A DNA stretch of 64,000 bases. Origin: an uncultured Eubacteriales bacterium (GTDB lineage: Bacteria; Bacillota; Clostridia; Oscillospirales; Acutalibacteraceae). Below, in pieces: positions 53,701 to 61,800 of the stretch; positions within the stretch are counted from its first letter, which is position 1, and each line of letters starts with the position of its first letter. Under the pieces are notes generated by a model, which did no database searches, was not told where the DNA came from, and worked only from the letters and a program-made list of their open reading frames with translations. The translations under genes and the position numbers were made by a program. The stretch covers positions 1-64,000 of the forward strand of contig CAKUPP010000003.1 in assembly GCA_934675165.1 (NCBI GenBank). Reading direction: 5' to 3'.

Positions 53701-53739
53701 AACAAACCGGCAGCTGTATAAACTGCCGGTTTGTTATTT
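53701..53739. terminator. bidirectional intrinsic terminator
   Basis: AACAAACCGGCAG (53701-53713) pairs perfectly with CTGCCGGTTTGTT (53723-53735). AT-rich sides on both strands fit a shared terminator of the HPr-like gene and the convergent argS. Confidence 0.85.
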
Positions 53740-53760
53740 AGTGATGCAAGATTGTCTTCT

Positions 53761-55461
53761 TTACTGATTCATTGTTTCGGGAGCTTCAACTTTCATCAAA
53801 TCAAGAACGGATTTTAAAATTATTTTAACTGAATTACAAAGGTGTAATCGTGCTGCGGTTTTTATTGGATCTTCTGATATGATTTTTGAAGAAGAATAAA
53901 ATTTATGAAATAATGTGGCAAGTTCTACGACATACCTTGTAATTTTTGTTGGATCGTAAAATTTTGCGGACTTTATAAGTTCTTCAGGATAAGATGACAT
54001 ATAAAATATTAATTTTCTCTCATTTAGATCGGTTAAAACATTTAGACAATCATCATTTTGCGATTTGTAATTTTCCAAATCACTTGTATTTAGTTTTCTA
54101 AATATGCTGCAAATTCTAGCATGAGCATACTGTACGTAATAAACTGGATTTTGTGAATCTTGTTTAACGGCCAAATCTAAATCAAAGTCCATTCCGGAAC
54201 CAGCTTCATGAATGTTAAATATAAATCTTGCAGAATCAGGCCCTACTTCATCTAAAAGATCTGAAAGTTGAATTGCTTTGCCAGTTCGTTTGCTCATTCT
54301 CACAATTTCACCATTTTTTAGTAATTTTACAAGTTGAACAAGTATTACATGCAGGCGATTTCGATTTATGCCAAGTGCTTCCATTACGCCTTTCATTCTT
54401 TCAACGTGGCCATGATGATCTGCACCCCAAATATCAATTCCTATATCAAATCCTCGTGTAACAAATTTGTTGTAATGATATGCAATGTCAGCAGCAAAAT
54501 ATGTTGGAATGCCATTTCCTCTAACTAAAACATCATCTTTATCTGAGCCAAATGCAGTTGATTTGTACCATAAACATCCATCTTTTTCATACGTGTAATT
54601 ATTTTTAGAAAGTATATCTATTATTTTTTGGATAGAGCCATCGCTATGAAGTTTGCTTTCGTAAAACCAATTATCATATATGATTTTGTATTTTTCCATA
54701 TCTTGCTTCATCCGGTTTATATTTTTTGGTAATGCAAAATCTATTAACGCTTGTTTCCTTGTTTGATAATCTTTATCTATGTAATTTTTTTTATGAATAT
54801 CGTAAAACTTTTGAGCAAGCTCAGTTATATCTTGACCCTGATAACATTCTTCTGGCATTTCTATATTTTTTTCTGTGTTACAGATTTGTCTGTAGCGCAC
54901 ATCCAACGACAAGCCGAATTTTTCAATCTGATTTCCGGCATCATTTACGTAAAACTCTTTATAAACGTTGTATCCAACTTTTTTTAAAATGGATGACAAA
55001 CAGTCGCCAAGTGCTCCAAGTCTTGCATTACCCATGTGCATTGGTCCAGTAGGATTTGCAGAGACAAATTCAACCATTATTTTTTTCCCATTTCCAAAAT
55101 TGGAGTTGCCGTAATTTAGATCATCTTTTTCAATTTCTTGGATAGTAGTTTTAAAAAATTCGTTTCCAAGAAAAAAATTTATAAATCCTGGACCTGCTAT
55201 TTCTGATTTAGTTATAAGTGAAGGATCAAATTCTAAGTTTTGCAAAATAAGTTTAGCAATTTTTATAGGGGGCATTCTAAATGATTTTGATAGAGTAAGT
55301 GCTACATTTGATGATAAATCACCGTGTTTAGAATCTGCGGGTATTTCAATTTCAAAATTTAAATTATTTTCATTGGTGATGTTATTTTCCTTCATAATAT
55401 TACCGAGTGCATCCGATATTTTATTTCTTATATAAAATTTGATTTTTTCCATGCTATACAT
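53761..55461 (-). CDS. argS: arginyl-tRNA synthetase
   Basis: This 566-residue class I synthetase has the ArgS add-1 domain (about 1-90), the HIGH-like motif as NPTGPMHMGNARLGALGD, the KMSKS-like motif as VRMSKRTGKAIQLSDLLDEVG, GADHHGHVERMKGVMEALG, and the anticodon-binding DALR domain at the end (RYVVELATLFHKFYSSSKI). It charges tRNA-Arg. AAGGAG lies 8 bases before the ATG at 55461. It is the last gene of ddl-murI-ywiB-argS, 12 bases after ywiB. Confidence 0.95.
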   Translation of the reverse strand: MYSMEKIKFYIRNKISDALGNIMKENNITNENNLNFEIEIPADSKHGDLSSNVALTLSKSFRMPPIKIAKLILQNLEFDPSLITKSEIAGPGFINFFLGNEFFKTTIQEIEKDDLNYGNSNFGNGKKIMVEFVSANPTGPMHMGNARLGALGDCLSSILKKVGYNVYKEFYVNDAGNQIEKFGLSLDVRYRQICNTEKNIEMPEECYQGQDITELAQKFYDIHKKNYIDKDYQTRKQALIDFALPKNINRMKQDMEKYKIIYDNWFYESKLHSDGSIQKIIDILSKNNYTYEKDGCLWYKSTAFGSDKDDVLVRGNGIPTYFAADIAYHYNKFVTRGFDIGIDIWGADHHGHVERMKGVMEALGINRNRLHVILVQLVKLLKNGEIVRMSKRTGKAIQLSDLLDEVGPDSARFIFNIHEAGSGMDFDLDLAVKQDSQNPVYYVQYAHARICSIFRKLNTSDLENYKSQNDDCLNVLTDLNERKLIFYMSSYPEELIKSAKFYDPTKITRYVVELATLFHKFYSSSKIISEDPIKTAARLHLCNSVKIILKSVLDLMKVEAPETMNQ

Positions 55462-55473
55462 TTTTTGTTCTCC

Positions 55474-55917
55474 TTAATAATTTGTTTCTTTTTTCTTTAA
55501 AGTGATATCAATTTCATTTGTGCCTACAAATCCTGAATTTAGATCTAGTAAGTATTCTAACTTAAGATTAATAATGTCATTGGAAGAAGAAAAAATTATC
55601 TTTTTTGTAAATATTCCCATCATTAACATTCCGAAATCAGTGTAATATGGGCTGCAGTGACGCTTATCTTTTTCTAAAATTAGTCTGCTTTGTGTTACTC
55701 CGTTTTTTATAAGAGTAACTACATCTTTTTCTATTTTTATTATGCATGTTTTAAAATCTTCTGGAAATTCATCATTGTACTCCTTGTAAATTATATATTT
55801 TTTCCCAGATTTTTCTTTGAAAGTACCAACTGTTTGAATACTTAAGTTATCGTTATGATCCGATAATTTATGGCAAGATTTTATGCTTACTAAATAATCT
55901 TCTTTTATCTTAAACAT
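55474..55917 (-). CDS. ywiB: DUF1934 (YwiB-like) beta-barrel protein
   Basis: This 147-residue protein matches the DUF1934/YwiB family, a calycin-like barrel often found before argS in Firmicutes. Marks are DNLSIQTVGTFKEKSGKKYI, IIYKEY, LEKDKRHCSPYYT and the pattern of a lipocalin-like sheet. The role is unknown. The AAGGGAG site sits directly against the ATG at 55915-55917, which is unusually close, so a slightly later start is possible. It lies 12 bases after murI. Confidence 0.8.
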   Translation of the reverse strand: MFKIKEDYLVSIKSCHKLSDHNDNLSIQTVGTFKEKSGKKYIIYKEYNDEFPEDFKTCIIKIEKDVVTLIKNGVTQSRLILEKDKRHCSPYYTDFGMLMMGIFTKKIIFSSSNDIINLKLEYLLDLNSGFVGTNEIDITLKKKETNY

Positions 55918-55929
55918 CTCCCTTCTATT

Positions 55930-56736
55930 TTAATATGAGTCTATATTTATTGTTTTTAAATTTTTTTCAATATCAAAATTCAAAAATATTTTAGCAGAGT
56001 TCGAAAAAGCTTGTTTGTTTGCACTTACGTAGAAATTATATCTTCCCGGTATAGTAGAATTGTTTTCCATATGAGAATTTTTTAAAATTTTTTTTACTAA
56101 TATAGCCGCTTCTTTGCCGGGATTTATTAAATTGACAGTTCCATCAAAAAAATCATTTATGGTTTCTTTTATTAAAGGATAATGAGTACAACCAAGTATT
56201 AACGTGTCGATTTTGCCTACAAAATCTTTTAAATAAAATTTTGTAACATTATGAAGCAGATTATTGTTAAGGTGCGTTATGCCCCGTTCTATAAGAGGTA
56301 CAAACATTGGACACGATTTTTGTAAAACAAAAGTTTCGTCAGAAATTTTTTTGATTTGATTTAAGTAAGAGTTACTTTCTATTGCAGCGGTTGTACCTAT
56401 AATGCCTATTCTTTTGTTATTACTAATTTCAAATGCTTTTTTACATGCAGGGTAAATAACTCCTACTATATTGTCACTATCACTTAAATACGAACTTGCA
56501 GTTCCGCACGCCGAAATAATTATTTTGGAATTTTGAGACTTTAAAAAAGATATATCTTGATTGGTATATTTTATTATATCGGTTTTGCTTTTAACACCAT
56601 AGGGAACTCGTTTGGTGTCTCCAAAATAAACTACGTTTTCATGTGGCATGATTTCTTTAATTACTTTTATCGCCGTGAGTCCGCCCAATCCGGAATCAAA
56701 AACACCTATGGGATTATTTTTTAAACTATTTTTCAA
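55930..56736 (-). CDS. murI: glutamate racemase
   Basis: This 268-residue protein has the racemase motifs IGVFDSGLGGLTAIKVIKEI, VYFGDTKRVPYG, SACGTASSYL (first catalytic Cys) and LILGCTHYPLIKE (second catalytic Cys). It makes D-glutamate for peptidoglycan. The Asn usually seen after the first Cys (ACNTA) is Gly here. It lies 19 bases after ddl and 12 before ywiB. Confidence 0.95.
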   Translation of the reverse strand: MKNSLKNNPIGVFDSGLGGLTAIKVIKEIMPHENVVYFGDTKRVPYGVKSKTDIIKYTNQDISFLKSQNSKIIISACGTASSYLSDSDNIVGVIYPACKKAFEISNNKRIGIIGTTAAIESNSYLNQIKKISDETFVLQKSCPMFVPLIERGITHLNNNLLHNVTKFYLKDFVGKIDTLILGCTHYPLIKETINDFFDGTVNLINPGKEAAILVKKILKNSHMENNSTIPGRYNFYVSANKQAFSNSAKIFLNFDIEKNLKTINIDSY

Positions 56737-56755
56737 AACTTATATTACTTTCTGA

Positions 56756-57805
56756 TTATTTATTATTTATGGCTAAATTGATTAATTTATCAATGAGCTC
56801 GGTAGGTGTAATTCCCAAATTTTCCATAAGTTTTGGATACATGCTTATGGAAGTGAACCCCGGGAATGTATTTATTTCGTTTAAAAATATTTTTTCGGTG
56901 TTTTTTTCTACAAAGTAATCTATTCTGGCAAGGCCTTTGCATCCCATAATTTTATAAGCTTTAGCGGATATACTTTGAATTTCTTTTATTAAATTTTCTG
57001 ATATATTTGCAGGGATATAAAGTTTAGAATTCTCGGATACATATTTGGATTCGTAGTCATAGAACGTTCCTGCAGAAGCAATTTCGCCAACAGTAGATAT
57101 GGTTAGAGTATCGTTTCCTAAAACTGCGTTTTCTACTTCTTGGCCGTTAATACTTTCTTCTATTAATATTTTTTCATCTTCTTGTGCTGCTTTTTTTATT
57201 CCTTCAAACAATTCTTCTCTATTGAAAACTTTAGTTATTCCAACAGATGATCCTGCTTTTGAAGGTTTTACAAACATTGGATAACATTTTATTTTATTTT
57301 CTGTTTCGTTTAAACACTTTTGAGGATCTTTTTCGAATTCGTACTTAAAGAACCAGTGAAATTTTGCTTTGTTAATTCCATGAAACATTAAAATAGAGTT
57401 TGTTATTACTTTGTCCATACAAGCAGAGGATGAATGTAAATCGCAACCCACAAATGGGATTTGTGCCAATTGTAAAAGGCCTTGAATACTTCCATCTTCG
57501 CCATTTTTACCATGCAGTACTGGTATGACTGCATCCAAATGAATTGTGCGGATTTGATTGTTTTCAAATATAACTATCTTTTTTGTGTTACTGTTAGGTA
57601 AAATAGTTGCTGGTATTTTAATTTTACTTTTTTCTAAATCTGTTCCGTCTGTGAGATACCACTGCCCATCTTTGGATATGTAAAGGTAGTGTAAATTATA
57701 TTTGATTTTTGATATGTTTTCTGATATTGTGGTTGCTGATGATATAGAAATTTCGTGTTCAGAAGAATTTCCACCAAATAGAATTGCTATGTCTAATTTG
57801 TGCAT
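56756..57805 (-). CDS. ddl: D-alanine--D-alanine ligase
   Basis: This 349-residue ATP-grasp enzyme has LFGGNSSEHEISISSA, VIPVLHGKNGEDGSIQGLLQ, PFVGCDLHSSSACMDKVITN, VKPSKAGSSVGITKV, GCKGLARIDYFVE and NEINTFPGFTSISMYPKLME. It joins two D-Ala for the cell wall. With murI downstream and the PBPs elsewhere in the window it belongs to wall synthesis. The residue Tyr or Phe setting vancomycin-type specificity was not assigned. AGGTGAT lies before the ATG at 57805. Confidence 0.95.
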   Translation of the reverse strand: MHKLDIAILFGGNSSEHEISISSATTISENISKIKYNLHYLYISKDGQWYLTDGTDLEKSKIKIPATILPNSNTKKIVIFENNQIRTIHLDAVIPVLHGKNGEDGSIQGLLQLAQIPFVGCDLHSSSACMDKVITNSILMFHGINKAKFHWFFKYEFEKDPQKCLNETENKIKCYPMFVKPSKAGSSVGITKVFNREELFEGIKKAAQEDEKILIEESINGQEVENAVLGNDTLTISTVGEIASAGTFYDYESKYVSENSKLYIPANISENLIKEIQSISAKAYKIMGCKGLARIDYFVEKNTEKIFLNEINTFPGFTSISMYPKLMENLGITPTELIDKLINLAINNK

Positions 57806-58181
57806 TGCGTATCACCTCATGAATAAAATGTAAGTAATCATTTATTTGTTAAAAAAATTCACACTAAATTATTATAACATTATCAGAGATAAAATGTTAT
57901 AATTTTTTTTAATTATTGAATCAATCAAATAACTTGGACGTGAGTCTTTATGTTTGAATTTGTAAAAATTGATATGTGGAGTATATTATTTGATGTTATT
58001 AAATTTTTATTTTTAAGTAAATTTTAAATAAAATGTTTTTGGTAATAAGAAAATATTTATGCGTTTATTATTATTTTATAAACGTTCGATTATAAAATAA
58101 TAAATTTTTTATACATAGTTGACAATTAATATTCGTCAGTGTACAATGAATTGTGTAAAATATTAAAGGGAGGTATTACAA
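57806..58181. other. 376-base AT-rich gap between divergent units
   Basis: No gene is seen. It must hold the promoter of the minus-strand ddl operon, which I could not place with confidence, and the plus-strand promoter at 58119-58147. Confidence 0.5.
58119..58147 (+). promoter_or_regulatory. strong sigma-A promoter of the peptide pair
   Basis: TTGACA (58119-58124) and TACAAT (58142-58147) are 17 bases apart. The -35 surroundings (TAGTTGACAATTA) are shared with the first peptide's promoter at 47448. Confidence 0.7.
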
Positions 58182-58391
58182 ATGAAACTTGATGAAAAAG
58201 ATTTAAATTCTATTGCGGGTGGAGCCAAATCAGATGATAACATAGAAGTTACAGAATTGACCCCAGAGCAAAAAAGAAATAGAAAAATAACTATAACAAA
58301 GTTACCGTGTAAAATTACTATTGATGCTAGTGCAAATCCTTCTGATGAATTAACAGTTTCTCCGGATCCAAAATGTGATAGTGCATTATAG
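58182..58391 (+). CDS. peptide with double-glycine leader
   Basis: This 69-residue protein starts MKLDEKDLNSIAGGAKSDD, a short leader ending in GG at 13-14, like the peptide at 47537 (LDAIAGG). The core (about 55 residues) has two Cys (LPCKITID, PKCDSAL), is polar and may form one disulfide. GGGAGG lies before the ATG. A second peptide gene follows 16 bases on, so they may act as a pair, like two-peptide bacteriocins. No modifying enzyme or exporter is nearby. Confidence 0.72.
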   Translation: MKLDEKDLNSIAGGAKSDDNIEVTELTPEQKRNRKITITKLPCKITIDASANPSDELTVSPDPKCDSAL

Positions 58392-58407
58392 AAAGGGTGA
58401 GAAATAG

Positions 58408-58665
58408 ATGCAAAATAATGAAAATTTAAATGAGTTTGAATTGGCAATGATTTCCGGAGGAGGAGAAGCAACTTTTTCTGAGGAACAACTTGATTCTCAT
58501 GAGAAAAGAAAAGAACTTGCTGAAACACTTGGCGAAAGTGTGGAAACAATTGATGGGTGTATAAAAGATACCGGAAAAGTTGAAGTAAAAAAGCCAACTC
58601 ACAAACCAGTTATTAAGGATATTATTAAAAATATCTTCAAACCACATGATGTGTTAGTGTATTAA
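58408..58665 (+). CDS. peptide with double-glycine leader
   Basis: This 85-residue protein starts MQNNENLNEFELAMISGGG, another leader with a GG site (residues 17-18). The core is charged and helical (LDSHEKRKELAETLGESVET), with one Cys (DGCIKDTG) and a Lys/Pro-rich tail (KKPTHKPVIKDIIKNIFKP). It is in one unit with the gene at 58182. AAAGGGTGAG lies before the ATG. Function beyond export through a C39-type system is unknown. Confidence 0.7.
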   Translation: MQNNENLNEFELAMISGGGEATFSEEQLDSHEKRKELAETLGESVETIDGCIKDTGKVEVKKPTHKPVIKDIIKNIFKPHDVLVY

Positions 58666-58885
58666 TTTTTATATGTTGTGAAAAAATGCTTGTGTGCGTT
58701 GTGATGCATATAAGTGTTTTTTTATCTTTTGATTTTTTGGTGTAGTTCCCTATGCTTAAAATTTTTTAGTAATAAAAAAATCGCGCTAAAGACGTAATTT
58801 GATGATGAAATAAATATTATGAATTATATTTTGGCTTTGTAAGTAAATAATTTATTATAAATACATGGTCGGAAGGGTGTTGTGA

Positions 58886-61800
58886 ATGGGTATATGGGAT
58901 AAATTAAAAAAAATGTCAAAGGATGTATCCAAAAGTGGCATAAGTTTTATAAAGGGTAAGTCAGGAGACGCAAGTAAATTGTCGGATGCGTTAGATGATT
59001 TGGCAAAAAAAATAAACAATAAAACAGAATGGGATACACTTTATAAAGAAGCTGTAGCAAATGTAACTTTAAAGAAATATTATTTGAAGAATATAAAAAA
59101 TAGTTCTAAGGTTAATTCAATTGCAGGATTATCAATAACTACGCTGATTAATGCTTTAAAGGAAAATAACCCCAATGAAAGAGTACAAAAAGCAAAAGCG
59201 GCTTTTCTTTTGAGTAATGGTGATCGTATTAGTGCGGGAGTAATAACAAAAAAATTTAAAGATTTATCAGGTAATTTACTTTCAAGTGATGACAGTGTAA
59301 CAGAAACAATGAAAAAAGCTGTTGAAAGTGAAGGTAAGACTGATAAAAAAATTGAACAAAATTTAGATCAAATTTTTGCACGTGAAACCAAGGTCAAAAC
59401 TGTTATGGAGTATGAAATTGTCGGAAAAAGTGCAGAAAACTTGCTGAATGCTATCGAGCGCAGTGGAGAAAAAAATACGGGTTGTGCAAAACAAATAAAG
59501 CTGGATCAGATGGGGAAATTTGTAATAGATAAAACTTCTAAATTAATAGAAGAGAATTTTTTTTCTAATTGCAGTGATTTAACATCAGTAGATATACCTG
59601 ACAATATTACGAGTATTGGGAAAAATGCATTTTGCAATTGTAAAAAATTAAAGTCAATAACAGGAATGAATCGTGTACAAGTTATAGAAGACGGTGCTTT
59701 TTCTGGTTGTGAAGGTTTAACATCAATAACAATACCTAAAAGGGTTACAAGCATTGGAAAAAGTGCATTTTCCGGTTGCAAAGGATTAAAATCAGTGATA
59801 GGCATGGCTGGTGTTACAAGTATAGAAAATGCTACATTTTATGGTTGCAATGGTTTAACATCAATAGATATACCTAGTAAAGTTACGAGTATTGGAGAAA
59901 GTGCATTTTGTAATTGCACAAAATTAACAACCATAACAGGATTAAACAGTGTTACAAGTATAGGAAATTATGCGTTTTACGGTTGTACCAGTTTGGAATC
60001 AATAAAAATACCTGGTAGTGTTACGAATATAGGAGAGTGGGCTTTTAATGATTGTACAAAGTTAAAATCTATAGAGATACCAAATAATGTTAAAGACATT
60101 GAAATTGGTACATTTTGTAATTGTACAAGCTTAACAACCATAACAGGATTAAATGGTGTTAAAGCCATAAAGTTCAGTGCATTTTATGGTTGTGCAAGTT
60201 TAGGAAAAATAGAAATACCTGATAGTGTTGAAAGTATAGAAGATCAGGCTTTTAAGGGTTGCACAAAATTAAAGGAAATAAAAATACCTACTCGTGTCAC
60301 GAATTTAGGGAAAAATGTTTTTAATGGTTGTGCAAGCTTAAAATCAATAACAATACCTGCCAGTATCAAAAGTATAGGAAAAAACATTTTTAATGGTTGC
60401 GCAGGATTAACATCAGTGACTATATGTAATGGTGTTAAAAGTATAGAAAATGATGCTTTTAATGGTTGTGCAAGTTTAACATCGATAAAAATACCGAAAA
60501 GTGTTACAAGTATAGGAAACGATGCTTTTAATGGTTGTACAAGTTTAAAGGAAATAGAAATACCTGGTAGTGTTACATGTATAAATGATGGGACTTTCAG
60601 CGGCTGTGCAAGTTTAACATCAATAACAGTACCGAAAAGTGTTACAAGTATTGGAGCGAAAGCTTTTAATGGCTGTGCAAGTTTAACATCGATAACAATA
60701 CCGGAAAGTGTTACAAGCATTGGAGCGGAAGCTTTTAATGACTGTGCAAGTTTAACATCGATAACAATACCGAAAAGTGTTAAAAGTATTGGAACGAAAG
60801 CTTTTAGTGGTTGTACAGGTTTAAAGGAAATAGAAATAAAGGGTATTGAAAGTATAGGAGACAACGCATTTTTGAATTGTGGATTTTTAAATTCGATATC
60901 TATATCTGGAAAGATCACAACAATAGGTAATGATATGTTTCGTGAGCTTCGGTTAACCTCAATAACAATGCCTGATAGTATTAAAAGTATAGGTGATAAT
61001 GCTTTTTACAATTGTGGTTTTTTGACATCAATAACAATACCTGATAAGGTTACAAGTATTGGGAAAAATGCGTTTTGTGGTTGTAAAAAATTAACAACAG
61101 TAACAGGGTTGAATAATGTTAAAAGTATAGGTGTTCAGGCTTTTAAGGATTGCATAAGCTTAACAGAAATAGCAATGCCTAAAAGTCTTGAAAAGCTTGA
61201 AAAGATAGAAGATAGTGCTTTTGAGGGTTGTAAAGGTTTAGAGAAAATAGAAATACCGGTTAGTGTTACAAGTATAGGTAACAACGTTTTTCAGGATTGT
61301 GCAAATTTGAAATCAGTAACAATACCTGGTAATGTTACGAATATTGGAAAAAACATTTTTTCTAGCTGTAAAAAATTAACAACAATAACTATACTAGAGG
61401 GTGCTACAATTATTGGGGAACGTATATTTAGTAATTGCACAAGTTTAACATCGATAACAATACCAAAAACTGTTACGAGTATTGGAAGTGGTGCTTTTAG
61501 TAGTTGTACAGGATTAACATCAATAGAAATGCCCGCTAGTATTACGAGGATTGGAGATCTTGCTTTTAGCGATTGTAAAAGTTTAACAAATATAATAATA
61601 CCTGGTAAGGTTACGAGTATAGGGAAGAGCGCGTTTGGTGGTTGTACAGGATTAACATCAATAAAAATACCTGCCAGTGTTACAAGTATTGGAGAGTATG
61701 CATTTAATAATTGTGCCAGTTTAACATCAGCGGAGATATTGGGTTCTGTAAATTCAATGGGAAAGAACGCCTTTAATAATTGTGCAAAATTAGCATCAGT

